From the NCBI GenBank assembly GCA_003117195.1, contig BDSI01000176.1:143905-207904 (forward strand): a stretch of DNA of 64,000 nt, in the 5' to 3' direction. The first letter of the stretch is position 1, and every line of letters starts with the position of its first letter. Positions 1-12,655 of the stretch are shown here, one piece after another. The stretch comes from Eudorina sp. 2006-703-Eu-15 (Eukaryota; Chlorophyta; Chlorophyceae; Chlamydomonadales; Volvocaceae). Both the position numbers and the translations under genes were made by a program. A model generated the notes under the pieces. That model saw only the letters and a list, made by a program, of their open reading frames with translations, was not told the DNA's origin and did no database searches.

Positions 1-477
1 AGAGCCCCCTCTCAGGTGGCGCGCGTTTGACGCCTGTACCCCGCCCCACCCCACCCCACCCCGCCCTATTTCCCAGTGGGGCTCCTCCCCCGCTCCCTCC
101 CCTCCCCTTGGCATCTCCCTGTTTTTCCACCGGACGCCCCACCGCAGTCCCGCGCCGCCCCCGAACGCTTGCGAACCCCGCTCTCGGCCCTCTCCGACAA
201 CGGGTCGGGTTCCGTCAGCGCGTGGCCCTCTCCGACCCCAGGCCATCAGTTCCGATTTTCGCGGAGGCGGCGGAGGTGCACCCGGCGGAGAAGGGCCCCG
301 CCCCGCCCCGCCGCCCACCTTGGTGGCCCCCGCCCCCTCGAAGGCCCAGGTGTCGTCCACCAGCGACAGCGCCTCCGGAGGCAGACTGGGCGCAGGAGGA
401 CGGTGGTGGAGGGGCTGCGGGTGCTGGAGGGGCTGTTTGCGGGAGGGGGAGGGGGGACGCACATCAGCTCCACGCGT

Positions 478-566
478 ACCCTAACCTGGCATGTGGCCTG
501 GCCTGGCGTGGCCTGGCATGTTGCCTGGCCTGGCATGTTGCCTGGCCTGGCCTAACCTGGCCTGCC
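478..566. repeat. Minisatellite of TGGCCTGGCATGTTGCC-like units
   Basis: Imperfect tandem copies built from the words CCTGGC, ATGTTGCC and GTGGCC. No coding signal is associated with it. Confidence 0.75.
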
Positions 567-777
567 GTGTTGAGTACCAGCTCATCGCGCCCGATGACTC
601 CCCTCAGCCGCCCAGTCCATATCCAATGAAGGACGCCCTGACGTACGGGCCGTGCTGATCCACGGGCCCAACCCAAGGCACGCCAAACAAACAAACAAAC
701 AAACAATCAGGAGGACTGGACCCCGGGGGGAGCGCTCTCCGTCCCCCGCTGGAAGGAGACCTGGAGGGGGCTTCCGG

Positions 778-832
778 GACCGCCCTCCCCACCGCCCTCC
801 CCACCGCCCTCCCCACCGCCCTCCCCGCCCCG
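778..832. repeat. 12-bp tandem repeat (CACCGCCCTCCC)
   Basis: About four nearly identical 12-bp units in a C-rich context. Confidence 0.75.
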
Positions 833-2220
833 CGTCCTCCGGTTTGACACGACCGCCGCGGTCTCCACGGAGGGGGAGAGGGCCGGCGAGGGACCCCAGC
901 CATCCGGGTTGGGGGAGAGCACTGCTGTGCCGTTGAGGTCCCCCCCGGGCCTGCCTCAAACCAGCAGCGCTTGCGGGCAAACCGCTGTATGTGCGCACCC
1001 CGGCTGGTCCCTTCAGGACCTCCGCACCCATGCAAGACTCTGGGGTTCCCGCCACACCCATCCCCCTCAGCGGCGGCGATGTCGGAGAAAGCCCCGCCCC
1101 GAGACAAGCCAGAGACACTCCTCGAGGCACGATCCCAACCCGAAGACGCCCGGGGGGGGGGGCGCGGTTCGCAGCTCGGCCCCGCAGTTGCCACACCCAC
1201 CCACCCTGGACCACCCCGCGGGCCGGGGTGGCGCAGTCGGTTCTGACCTTGGGGCCCCGCACGGCGCCCGGGGCGGGGCCCGTCGTGGTACCCGCGGCTC
1301 CCTCAGGTGACGCAGTCGGGGGCACCTCGCCGTGTCTGCGGCCCACGGAGACATCTCGGCCGGCCGTCACTCCAGCCCTGCCCGCGTGTGGGTCTGCAAA
1401 CGGACCCCTCATCGGCGATTGAACCGTCCCGGAGGCTACTTCACGCGCGGTGTGGGTGGCTCAGGCGTCGCCACGACCCGGCGGGGGTCATCTGGCCAGG
1501 TGGGGGTCAGCCACATGCAGCAAGCACAGCAAGCGGAACAGGGTGAGTCGTGTGACCCATGGAGCGGGGCGCGCTGGGGTCGGCCCGTTGCTGACTTCGT
1601 TTACCTTCCGTCCTCAAGGCGCTCGAATCAAGTGTCGCACAACAATCAAGTGGCAGCCTCCCTAAGCGCTGATATCACGTAACAACCATAAAGTTGAAAC
1701 CAATCGATTAGGTTAGAACATATTCACGGAACAAGTTTGAGCAAACGTTTCGTACTTGAATGACTTAACCGGACCAAGGAAGGTTGTGCGTCAATGGTGT
1801 CTTCCAAACCCAATCACAATGTCCCAGCCAAAATTCAAAACACATACACAGCTTGCGGATGCCCATATGAGTCCATCCCTAAGGACCACTGTCTGCCTGA
1901 TGTGTTCTTTCCACCGTTTCGGTCGACCAGGTGTCGCAGCACTGTACGGCAGTAGCTGAGCATGTGCGTGGGTCGATGTACAGAAGGTTATTTACGGCGA
2001 GGAGCATGCACTGCGGTTGCTCATGGTGGCACTGAGCTTCATAATGCACGCCGTTCGTTGCACCGAGCACAAGAAAGAGCAATGGCGGATAAGTGCCGTT
2101 CAGAACTTGCGTCGCTTGCCGTACGGTCATTCCAGCAGGGCTCCACGATGGGCGCATGCATGAATGCGCGTGCTTGGCTGTGCAGGCATGGCTAGTACGT
2201 TTGTTGCGTTGCAATTGTTC

Positions 2221-2540
2221 CGCGACCCTCTCTGCCAGGCACCCGACCCCCACGACCCTCCCTGCCAGGCACCCGACCCCCACGACCCTCTCTGCCAGGC
2301 ACCTGACCCCCGCGACCCTCTCTGCAGGCACCCGACCCCCACGACCCTCTCTGCCAGGCACCTGACCCCCGCGACCCTCTCTGCAGGCACCCGACCCCCG
2401 CGACCCTCTCTGCCAGGCACCTGACCCCCGCGACCCTCTCTGCCAGGCACCTGACCCCCGCGACCCTCTCTGCCAGGCACCTGACCCCCGCGACCCTCTC
2501 TGCCAGGCACCCGACCCCCGCGACCCTCTCTGCCAGGCAG
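2221..2540. repeat. 30-bp minisatellite, about 10.5 copies
   Basis: Units begin CGACCCTCTCTGCCAGGC and end with ACCTGACCCCCG. They vary at a few positions (CCC/CTC, CCTG/CCCG, one-base deletions of TGCCAGG). Because 30 is divisible by three, the array stays open in several frames and produces spurious repetitive proteins on both strands. Confidence 0.9.
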
Positions 2541-2845
2541 GGTCGTGAGCCGGGTACAAACAAATCCTGGACGGGTACAACCCTGTGCGTTCCGTCATCA
2601 AGGTACATACATTGCGCAGGAGCTGCACCGTGACCAGGTGCCAACACAAACCCGTCGACTCCGTTGCCCAAGCACTCGTTCTCGTGCGCTTCAGTCACAA
2701 TGCCGTACGGCACGCGCATGTGGCGACGTTCATTCGTTGCTAGGAGCAGTGGCACTTCGAATGGATCTATCGATCAAGGTTGTTACAGCGGACCCCGTGG
2801 CCGCCTCCCCGTACCTGACCCCGTACACACTAAGAACGCTGAGCA

Positions 2846-2908
2846 AACTATTGGGCGCCGCTCGGCCCCTCGCATCTCACGCACTCCTGTTCTGCCTGCT
2901 TAAATAAC
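2846..2908 (+). repeat. Dispersed repeat, 3' end of the TTAAATAA-tail family
   Basis: Contains AAACTATTGGGCGCC and then TCTGCCTGCTTAAATAA. The same block recurs at 34,838-34,905, and its final part at 6,630-6,668. In the two other copies the TAAATAA is followed by AC dinucleotides, so the common right end looks like a retroposon 3' end with a variable left (5') end. This is inference; no coding part of such an element is seen. Confidence 0.6.
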
Positions 2909-3439
2909 TCACTTAGCACACTGCAAAGAAAGCTAAGGAACCGCGCCGCCTTGCAAGCAGCACCGCAGAATTGAAAACCGCGCCGCCTCGGAAGCAGCAC
3001 CGCACCTGCACCGACCACAGCCAAGCAGCCGCACCAAGGACCGGGAAAGAAACAAACCATGCCCGGCGCTGCCCGCCACATGCTGCTACCTCCCAAAGTA
3101 AGACCCTCTGGCGCGAACGGAGGCGACTCAACCCTCCAAACACTCTCCGACGCCCGCCTCAAGACACGCCTCGACCCTCCCTGTCACGCTTGCTCCCCCA
3201 GCTCCATTCCCCCCCTCTGAGGCCCCTCCCTAACCGCACGGCAGCATTAGGCCGTGATGACGGGCGCTGTGCACTTCTCCTGCTCCCCCACTACCGCCGG
3301 GATGGGGTGCTGCGGCCCCTCCCGGTCCCAGCCGCGGCGGGGAACACCAAGTGCTGCATCAATCGCTGTCGCGCACAGTTGTCCGCCACCGTCGAAGCGC
3401 GCACAGTGTCCCGCGGCGACGCCGCCGCTGCCCTCTCAG

Positions 3440-3582
3440 CCGCCACCGCCACCGCCACCGCCACCGCCACCGCCACCGCCACCGCCACCGCCACCGCCAC
3501 CGCCACCGCCACCGCCACCGCCACCGCCACCGCCACCGCCACCGCCACCGCCACCGCCACCGCCACCGCCACCGCCACCGCC
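3440..3582. repeat. Hexanucleotide microsatellite (GCCACC)n
   Basis: About 24 uninterrupted units. All six frames through it are open, giving polyproline, poly-Thr-Ala, poly-His-Arg, poly-Val-Ala and similar artefacts. Confidence 0.95.
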
Positions 3583-4054
3583 TGTCTGCGGCGGGGCGTC
3601 GTCCGCGAGGCGGTGCGGGTTCCTTCAGCACTTGGGTGCATCACCTGACGTGCCGCGGGCGAGGGCCTTGGCGGTGGTGCCCGGAGATATCCGGGCTATG
3701 TGCTTAGTGGTGCTTAAGGGGCCACTGTCCACCACTAGCAGGTACCAGAAGGCTGTAATCGATAATACTTCTTAACCTGTGGGCGTTCAGTAGTAATGAG
3801 CCGCGGGTGGACGGGGCTCTGACGCGCTCAACGGCCCCGTGGCGCCATCGCTAGGTTTGGGCGTTTTTTTCGGCCCTGTGGGACCGTACGGGCAGGCCCC
3901 TGATGGTGGCTCGCGAGCCCCCGTATCTCTCCGAGACTACGGGCCACCGCTGGAGAAGTGACCCCGCCTTGGTTGGGGTGGTGGGGGTGGCTCGCTAATA
4001 GGGGCGCCCTGGTGGCTAACTCCCCCTGACCGGGCTTTATCCCTAGCCGGGGTT

Positions 4055-4246
4055 GGTTCTCAGGAACGGGGTGGTTCCCTGGGTAGTGTGGGCCCGGGGA
4101 GTGTTTCGGTGCGTTTGCGGAGCCTGTCCGGTGCGCCATGGTGGCGCCAGTTCGTTTAGGCAGTGTATGGTGAGGAAGCTTCGGCTGTGGCCGTTGCCTG
4201 TCACCGATGACCCTAGCGGGGTCCGCTGTAACATCCTCCTTAATAA
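4055..4246 (-). repeat. Dispersed repeat containing GTTACAGCGGACCCC (copy 1)
   Basis: Read on the minus strand this segment starts near GGATGTTACAGCGGACCCC and continues for about 190 bp. It closely matches 52,735-52,925 on the plus strand, and its first 15 bases also occur at about 2,780. The shared sharp left end and differing flanks indicate a mobile or retroposed repeat. No coding capacity was recognised. Confidence 0.7.
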
Positions 4247-4802
4247 CAAAAAACGAGAGCCCTCGCCGCACGGGGAACTCGCGGCAGGCCAAACAGACAG
4301 TGGCGGCGGGACGACGGATAAGAGCAGTTGATTGGCCCCTAGCCACACCCCACAGGGGGGGGGGGCACTCTCTGGAGACTGTCGGCTCTGATTGTCCGTA
4401 CGACGTCGTTGAACGCAACTGTGACAGGCTGTACGGCAGGCTGTACGGCAGCCGCTGGACTGGGACGCCGGGAGTGAAGCGCGTACGGCAAGGGCACGTG
4501 CGCGATTGGCTTTGCGCCTCCTCCTCCTCGCTCGGCAAGGCCAGGCTAGCTGCGCCCATTGCAGACGGCCACCACCGGGAAAACCTCTGCTGTGCCGCAC
4601 GTCGTGATGTAGTCCGTACATTCATTGACGCCTCGTGAGCCGGGGGCGCTTTGGGGGAAAACCACCAGGTAACAAAATCCGCTCCTCCTCGCTCCTCGCT
4701 GCCTAATCTCGCCAAAATTAACTCTTCCGTGCGCCGTCAGCCGTCAGCCAACGACAACGCGTCGGGGACGGTCATAGTGTACATCTAAGGATCCTCACCT
4801 GC

Positions 4803-4836
4803 CGGGTCAGGTCAGGTCAGGTCAGGTCGGGTCGGG
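4803..4836. repeat. Pentamer repeat (GGTCA/GGTCG)n
   Basis: Six to seven tandem pentamers. A related run lies at about 15,577-15,596 inside an intron of the dehydrogenase gene. Confidence 0.7.
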
Positions 4837-5988
4837 GCAACCGAGAGGCCGTCGGCCCACCGCCGGCCGCAACCGACACAGCGCAAAAGACCCCGACCAG
4901 CGCACTCTCCGGGCCCACACGAAGCTCACTGTCCGGGCCCACATGAACAGATGCACACCCCCCGCCCACACATACCCCGGGTGATGGTGGTGGCGGTGGT
5001 ATAGGTGGGTGCATCTGCCAGCTTGCTCTGTCACCTTGGATTTTGCAGCTGCTCATCATCAACCGTTGCGCGCACACGCACACGCCCACGAACCCTAAAC
5101 CCCCCTCTCTGCGGTCTCGCCGCGTTCTCCGCAGCTCGGGGAACACGCCGCCGCGGGACGTGGGATCGACACGATATGCTCTCTGTACGTATGTGTGTAT
5201 GCAAAATCGTGGTCCTGGAACACCCCTGACAAACCCACTCGCAACGCCTGCGCTTCCAATTTCACATGGGCGACAATATTCAGCATTTCACCACCGTGTA
5301 CAGGTCAACGCAACCCCAACCGACATCGACTTCGAGCCCGATCGAAAGCTCACGCGTGCGATCCATACATACTGACACACACAAACACACACGCCATCCC
5401 CCGAATCCCCATCTCCCAGGCACCCGCATCCCTCCCCGGCACCGCATCCCTTCCAAGCTCAGGACAGGCTCACCTCAGAGCCAGGCCTACCGCGTCCTCA
5501 CACTCCAGGGGCAGCTCTGCAGGCAGCTCCCTTGCTCCGTGCCATTACGCCGGGCCGGGGCGTGCCTGCTCCGCCCCCCCTTTTTCCCCTTTCCCCTCCC
5601 CCCCACACACATTCACCACACCGCTCACCATGACGATGATCAACATCAACCGCACCTTGTCATCTTTTTGCTCAATCACATGTCCCACGGAGCCGCCGCA
5701 GCATATCCGTCCAGGGCGGCACAGGCGTCCCCTTGAACCCCCTCCCTCGCCCTCACCGGTCCACGCTGAACAACGTATGGGGGGCACCGCCCGACCCCTC
5801 ACGGGGCCCCCTCGCCCTCGCCCTCGCCTCGCCTCGCCTCGCGAGAGAGACCAACCGGTGGCGGGCTGCTGCAACGCACGTCCGGGGAAGGATCCTCCAG
5901 CGAGGCCGACAGGCGCCGAAAGACTCTCCTCCTCCCGCGGTTCTTCTCCGGCTGGCGCTGTGCGGTGGGGCCCAGTGGCGTGGCGCCC

Positions 5989-8900
5989 CTACTGCCCACT
6001 GCCCCCGAGCCGCGTCCGCCAGTCCGCTAGCACGTGACCGCCGGCCGACCCGCCGTACGTCGAGGGCGCTCCGCGGGGTGAGGAGCCATCTGCGGCTCGT
6101 TCCTGCGAGGGCCTGGTTGGGCCCAGGGGGAAGGGGGAGGCAGGACAGGACACACGCACAGGGAAGGGTTGGAGGAGGGGGGAGGCAAGGGGCAGATGTC
6201 TTTGTTGTTCCTGAAGACAATAAATCCCCCGAGCCCGTCGCGGGGTGGCCAGGCTCGCGGAGACAGCGAGACACACCGACTGCGCCTATGAGCGATTGCA
6301 CTCATGAGCAGCACACAGCCCCCAAACCCCTCCCTGCACCCCGTCCCCAAGTGCGCGGTGCATCGTTCGCCGCACATGGCATTCCCACCCAACCCAACCC
6401 CACCCTGGCGCCCCCGCCCACCCACCCACCTGACGGCCCCCGACTCGCCACCCGTCGACCCGTCGAACGAGGTGCCGCCCAGACGGAACCCAAACCGCTC
6501 AAAGGTCGCGCCGTTGCCGTTGCCATTGCCGTTGCCATTGCTGCCGGCGTAGACCTGCAGAGTAAGGATATTCCCAGAAGGAGCATCCGGAGGGCAGCAG
6601 ACGTGTCACCGGGGAGAGCTACCGGAGACCACATGTCACGCCCTCCTGTTCTGCCTGCTTAAATAACACACGAGCCGTGCACGGACATATCGAATTCGCC
6701 AATACGGCAGGATCGCCGCAATGCAGAACCGCGGTGTCCCCCTTCCCCGGGACCTCCCCAGCCCCGCGTCCACGTCCACCTCCTAAGGGCCGGTGCGGTA
6801 CCGGAGCCAATGAATGCATCCCCCCTCTCGGCCCCTCGCACAGACCGACCCACGGTTCCCAGACCGACCCATGGGTCCGTTCCGTCCGTCCTCACCGTCT
6901 CCGCTTCCTTGGTCGCCACGGGCCGGCCCCAGCCCCAGGGGCTGCCGCCGCTCGAGGCGCTGGTCTTCCCGCCGGCGCCCACCGAGGGGATCCCCAGGGC
7001 AGCCGCCTCCTCCTCCTCGTTTTGGAGCTCCTCCTCGCCCTCCTCAATCTCTGCCGGGGGCGTGGGAGCGCCCAAGGAGGCAACCGCCGTGAGAGGCAAA
7101 CAACCATGCCAAGCGCTTTATCCCCGGTCAAAAGGACAGGTTTTCTCGTGCCCCCAGCGGCCGCAAAAGGCCTCCAAGCCCCCCTGCACCCGCCGGTGCG
7201 CCCAGCTGCTGCCATCACGTCTGTCCTGTCATTGCGGCCCCACAGGCAGGATAACGGCCGCCCCCCCCCGTCCCCGCCCCCCCCGTCCCCGCCCCCCCCG
7301 TCCCGCCCCCCCCGTCCCCGCCCCCCCCCGTCCCCGCCCCCCCCCCGTCCCCGCCCCCCCCCCAGTTCCCCGCCCCCCCCCCGTTCCCGCCTGCCGCTCA
7401 CCTTGTTGCAGCAGCTTGATGGCCTCCTCCAGGGTGCTCTTCATGGCGATCTGGCTCTGCGCCACCTGCGCCCGCAACGCCAGGTTCTCGCTCTCCATCT
7501 CCGCAATCTTCATCTCCAGGTCCTCGCGGGCCTTCAGACTCACACTCAACTCCATCTTGAGCCGCGCAATCTGGACACAACCGCAGTGCAGCAGTGGTGA
7601 CAGCAGCAGCGGCAGTGGTTACAGCAGCGGCGGAGACAGCAGCAGCGAAGGGAGTAGCGGTGGGTTGGGGCGGGCGGGCGGGGCCAGCAGCAGCATGCGC
7701 CGATGATAAAGCTCAAATGAACCCCTCGCGAGGTTATGCCTCCGGCCAGCTGGACGGCGGCTTCATAAGCGTGTAAAGTCTAAGACTAAGAAGGGTCAGT
7801 GGGCCCGCGGGGGTCGTCCAACGGCACTCGCCAACGGTGCCACCCACCTCCGAGTCCACCCGATCCCTTCATCCCCCACCACACGCTCATGACGTGGTGG
7901 GCCCTATACGGGATGTGGCAATGGGGCGCCCAAGCTACGCCCAGCTACGCCCAAGTGGTGCGACATGGCTCCGAAGTCGCAAAGTAGCCAACCCCCGGCC
8001 CTCGCGCCATCCGAGTCGTGTGCCGTCCATCTCTTCGGATGCCAGCGTCATCAGACATGGACTGCCCACCTGCGCTTTCGACGCCTGCAGCTCCTCCGAC
8101 TTCCTGGACAGCTCGTACTGAGCGGTGCGGGCCAGCGCCCGGTACTGCCGCATCTCCCTGTGGGGGTCAGGTAAGGGGGCGAACAGAACACGTGAGGAAG
8201 GCGAGAGGGAGGGCGGCAGCAGGGCCGCAAACCTTCAGCACACCATCCTCACAAGCACCGCCCAACAAGCGGCGCGATAGGCAGAGGGGACAGAGGGGAG
8301 AGAATCATATAACCGCTGCTTCACTGGACCGGGGTGCGCGCGCGCCGTACGCACATGTCGTGCACACACACACAGCCCGTGGACCCAAACGCCCCTACAA
8401 ACTTCTGACACCATCAATACCACAACCTCCGTTCGCCACCGCGGTGGGACAGACCAACTCAGGTCCCCTGACCAATCACACACACACATGGTAGGGGGCA
8501 GACCCCAGGGACAACAACCCAGCAACCCGCCGTGACTCCTGCGGCAGTGCACTTACGCTGCCCAGGCCTGGAGCTTGCCTTCCCGTGTCGTCGTCATGCC
8601 GTTGACCAGCAACGCCGCTTGCCCCGGGTTGTTGCCCCTGCAGCACGTCATCAACGCGGAGTTGCAGGCGCAGCGTGAAGAGCCGCATCCCCCCTCCGGC
8701 TCCCGCCGATGTGCAACTCAGCTGCGCACCCCCCGCGGCGCAACCACCCACCAGACCAGAGCGGCCCGGATCCCCCATCCGCACCCACCCACCCACCCAC
8801 CCACCCATCCATCCACACCCGGGTCCCATCTCCAGACCCACCCGCACCCGCAATGCGCCCGGCGGGTGACCCCACAGACCCTCCCAAGCTCAGCAGCCCC

Positions 8901-10464
8901 CCTGACAGCCCCCTGGCTGCAGTACCGGGCGATGCATGCGGCCATCTCTCTTCCCTCCCCTTCGCCCCCCCTCCCCCCCCGGGGCGACCGAACCCCCCCT
9001 CGGACCCACTCTTCCGTCCCCGGGAACCCACTTCCGCACGCATCCCTTCGCACCGCTCCTCCTGCTGCTGCTGCTGCTGCTGCGCACATACATCTGCACT
9101 TCCAGGAACCCCGCCAGCTAACGAGCCAGCCAGCCAGCCAGCCAGCCAGCCGAAGGACATCAGCCGACGGCCCCCCGGGCAGCGCCCTTTTCGGGCTGTC
9201 TCAGAACCCCCTCCCCCCTCTCGCTTGGAGCCGCGGCCCGCGCACACCCCGGAGTGAGTCCTGCCCTTGGGGCCCCCCCGCCCGGCAGCTGAGCCCCACC
9301 CACCCACCCACCCACCCACGTCACGCACCAGTTGTCCTGCACCTCCACGCCGTTGTCGTCCTGGTCGCCGAGCGCCAGCACGCTGTTCCCGCCGCCTTGC
9401 CAGGCCAGTGTCGCACGTGAGTCGTGATCGACAAGGACGTACCTGCCGTACGTACGTACGGGACGATATGGCAAGCCAGGGCGCGCCAGGGTGGGGCGAG
9501 GGTGGGGGTTAATGGAAATTGCTAGGCAGACTGAAGCTGCGCTGCTGCAGATTGGGGGTGGGGGTAGGAACGTACAGGAACAGACATCAACCCGTCCACC
9601 ATCCAGCGCAGGGGGTGTCGAGGCAGCGACCCGATGCTGCCGAGTGATCGCCTCCCCAGCCGCAAACCATCCCTACTTGTATTCGTAAACAGAGCCCGCC
9701 GGCAGTTCCACGGTGGCCACCCAGCGGTCTCCTTCCGTCCAGTCGAGGACCAGGGCCTGGTTGACATCCCAGGACCCCAGTTTGGGATGCGAGCCGATGA
9801 TTTTGACGGACTGGCCGTAGCTGGTCCGGTACTTGAGACAGAACTTGACCTGCGCAGCGCAGCGCAGCGCGAGCCGCCGAGACTTGAGCTACGCAGCCCC
9901 CGCAGGGTCCAGTGCTGGAACAGCCGGATGGCTTTAGCAGCGACCGGTCAAGGCAGGGTGAGGTTGAAGCCGAGCCAGAGCGCAATGGCATCTGTGCGCC
10001 CAAACGGCTGCCATCGTGCGCACACGCGCGGTCATCAACTAGGGCTTCTGAACCAGCTCGCAAGGCCAAGCAAATATGTCCATACATATAAGCAATCGTC
10101 ATCGGCGCTCCTCGATCATTGGGCAATGACAAAAGGAACCGTTACTACGGGTTTCATGCTCAGGAGGTGGTTTGGGGACAGTCGCCGGCAGGGAAACAGC
10201 GCGCCAACATGGAAGAAGCCTCACCTGGACAACGGCAGAATCGTCTACTCCATCAACTACAAGTTTCCGCAGGGAGCTTGACTTGCCGTCGTTCCCCACA
10301 AGTGCCATCGCACTCGAATTTGGCGCAGGACTGCTGCCAGGCCTGAATGCTGCCACCGCAGTGATGCCTCGCATGCTGGCGCGTTCACTGCACGTGTATC
10401 CTGTGCAAGCGATGGATAACGATTTCGCTTTAACCGCCACTCTCGCCGCTAGAGGGCGCTCCAC
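5989..10464 (-). CDS. CBM20 starch-binding, coiled-coil protein with C-terminal Rubisco-binding-type motif (SAGA-like candidate)
   Basis: Nine exons joined in phase: 10464-10225, 9849-9677, 9442-9329, 8637-8557, 8157-8070, 7570-7402, 7050-6896, 6554-6430, 6112-5989 (stop TAG); 422 residues. Residues 1 to about 65 form a basic, Ser/Ala-rich leader of plastid-transit type. Residues 81 to about 180 are a CBM20 fold: VKFCLKYRTSYGQSVKIIGS, then HPKLGSWD, DWTEGDRW, YEYKYVLVD and the closing DNW, the usual order of conserved aromatic and Gly positions. Residues about 200-300 are charged heptad-like sequence (ELSRKSEELQASKAQ, LKAREDLEMKIAEMESENLA), so a coiled coil. An acidic stretch and a Gly/Asn-rich linker follow, and the protein ends ADWRTRLGGSGQ. 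DWRTRL fits the [D/N]W[R/K]xx[L/I/V/A] Rubisco-binding motif known from Chlamydomonas pyrenoid proteins. Known family: SAGA1/SAGA2 combine CBM20, coiled coil and such motifs but are much longer. Tethering of starch to the Rubisco matrix is inference. The last two exons are the least certain. Confidence 0.8.
6630..6668 (+). repeat. Dispersed repeat, TTAAATAA-tail family (short copy)
   Basis: Shares TCTGCCTGCTTAAATAA and a few preceding bases with the copies at 2,846 and 34,838, followed by ACACAC. It lies in an intron of the CBM20 gene. Confidence 0.5.
7256..7386. repeat. C-rich minisatellite in an intron of the CBM20 gene
   Basis: Eight to nine units of CCCGTCCCCGCCCCCC type, directly upstream (on the plus strand) of the exon coding the main coiled coil. 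It produces spurious polyproline/polyglycine frames. Confidence 0.85.
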
Positions 10465-12655
10465 CTATCTTCCTTTGTGTATTTTTCACCTTGAAAGCGC
10501 CGCCATGTGATGCCAGCTGCTGGCATTGATACGTTCAGGGTAGCCGGGCAAGTAGAGCAGTGCAGGCCCAACATGGACTTGCCGCGAAATGCTTGCATTG
10601 GTAATACCAATTCCTGATTACGTCCCTGCAGTTTGCAGGCCCTAGTCGACGACGGACTCGCACACTGCATGGTGTCAACCCCAAAGCCTGCCCGGCCGGA
10701 TACGCCCCAAATGGGTCGTGTCGAAATTCACGTGCAGTAAGCCTATGCCAAGTATGTCAGCGTTGAACATTCACAATACGAGCTGGCACTCTGTTGGTGT
10801 AAAACCTCAAACACGTACGACGCATTGTACTCAAAGGCGGATACAAGCGACCCCAAAGACAATTACACTGCTGTGAATTAAAATATGTCATAAACGGTGT
10901 ATTATCATGAATTTCAAGCTGGAGGGAGTCCGCGGGAGAAGGATGAATTTTAGCTTCAGCTTCTAGCCTGCCTGCGCTTAAAGGGCAGTCCTGCGTATGC
11001 GGCATGAGGGTACAGGCGCCGCAGCTCTTTGTGGAAAGGATGCATGGCTTCGGGAGTGAACTGCTACGCGTTTGTATTGTGCCATATGCAGCCGATGCCT
11101 TCTTCGTGTCTTTTAAGATCAGTCCTTCGCGTTGCAAGAACTCAGATCTCCAGGACAGGCCGCGTATCCCATGCGGAGGCCATCCACTCGCGAAGACCTG
11201 CCATGTGACGGGAAACACAGTGTTCCTCACTAACAGTTGGATTTGACAGCTGACATCCCTTGCTCTTGGGATGTTAGACTGACAAATTCAACACTACGGT
11301 AACACACCATTGTTGCACACGAAACATTGTACGGCACCTTGCGTAGACGTCGATGACCGTCTTGCATGTACATCGGAGATGTATAGGGGTGCCCCCGAGC
11401 CCCGCCCGCTTGATGACACGTGCTAACAACTGCTGTACCTGTGCGGCCGACTGCCCACGGCGGTCCCTTCACTTGAGCACTGCAGGAGCGGACGACGCAC
11501 CCAGCTGTCGCACTGACGGTCGCAGACCTCACCTGCCCAGATGATGATCATTATCATCATCATGCACCTCCAGGGCGATGTCGATGTGCTGCCTTGATCG
11601 CAGCCCCACCACTTAATGACTTTTACCCCACTCATGCAAAATATCGATGCGGTACCGACCCCGCACTCTGTATGCATCCCATGATCACCGAGGGGAGGGG
11701 GTACAGGAAAATAGTAGACATTTTGAAAAGCTGCGCTGCTGCCAGAGCAACAGTCCGTGTGGAATAAGGTACAGATCGCCAGCGACGATGACGACGTAGG
11801 CGTCGTTGGTGTCAAAACGCAGTACCGAAAAACGGAGACATGTACGTTGTTTAATGCAAATTCCGAACCTGAGTCGGACGGTTGAGTGGCCCGCTGGCGG
11901 CGTGTAAGCAACAGAAGCCCTAGCTGCCAACGTCCACGATCAAGCAGGGAATACTGTTGATGTATCAAAGAAACATAAAAAACTGGCTGCTGTCGGAAGC
12001 GCTGCAACTAAGGAGTCCGAAACGCTGCCCTGTCATGCGAGTGTACCTCCCGCCCGAACCCCCCGCCCGAATTCTCACCCCACCCGAGCTCTTGAGGTCA
12101 ACACGCAGAACCCGCAAATAAAGGAGGGGGACACGTGAGGGCATTCACACGCGACGCCGTTACAGCAGCCAGCACACAGAGTCGCAATCCCACGCCAGCC
12201 TGCAGAGTGATGAGCAGGTGCCCGCAGGTGCACCGCCAAACAGACGCCAACCCGATTATTGCATCGGAGACATTCAACTTCGGCATTTGCCCCAAAAGTC
12301 CTGCTACGCAAATCCCAAGCCCTGCAACGTGGACACATAGACTGTAATCGACCGTTGTACGCCAATGAACTCGGGTCTCCTGACATGCCCGATTCTACAG
12401 CTCCCCGATGCCGGCTGCACGTCGCCTTCCTCACCGCCCCGCTCTCCGGATCCAAACAAGCTAGAGCGGACAACAACAGGAGGAGGGGCAACGCCAGCAT
12501 CCGTCTCAAATGTCGTGCTTTGCTGGTGCGAGCCCTGACAGAGATCGGTTGCTGTGGCCCGGCTCGTGAAAGTGCCGTTGTGCTGGCCGTGGTCAGCGGC
12601 CCGGCTGCTCCTCCGCAACGCATGCGACCTGCCCAGCACGACGTAACGCGCCCCC
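10465..12655. other. Intergenic region between the CBM20 gene and BTF3
   Basis: Both neighbours are on the minus strand, so this holds the CBM20 promoter and the BTF3 3' UTR. A TGTAA word on the minus strand (TTACA at 12,160-12,164), about 490 bases after the BTF3 stop, could be its algal-type polyadenylation signal. Two moderate minus-strand frames (about 10,757-11,230 and 11,423-12,007) have no recognisable homology, and I do not call them genes. Confidence 0.4.

Larger units (their letters stand above)
1..2220. other. GC-rich stretch without a supported gene
   Basis: Long open frames exist on both strands, but they overlap each other, are rich in Pro/Arg/Gly/Ala and match no family I recognise, as expected for chance frames in very GC-rich DNA. 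Around 1,680-2,200 the base composition becomes more balanced, again with no recognisable exon. It may hold exons of an unknown gene that I cannot identify. Confidence 0.5.

Noticed and set aside
3254..3775. Polyproline or His-Arg repeat proteins
   Set aside because: They come from the GCCACC microsatellite; all frames are open and flanks show no coding signal.
11685..11930. Possible second starch-binding exon (VRLRFGICIK ... AYVVIVAGD)
   Set aside because: The resemblance to CBM20 is limited to a few hydrophobic positions; the Gly-Ser-His-Pro and Gly-Ser-Trp landmarks are missing.
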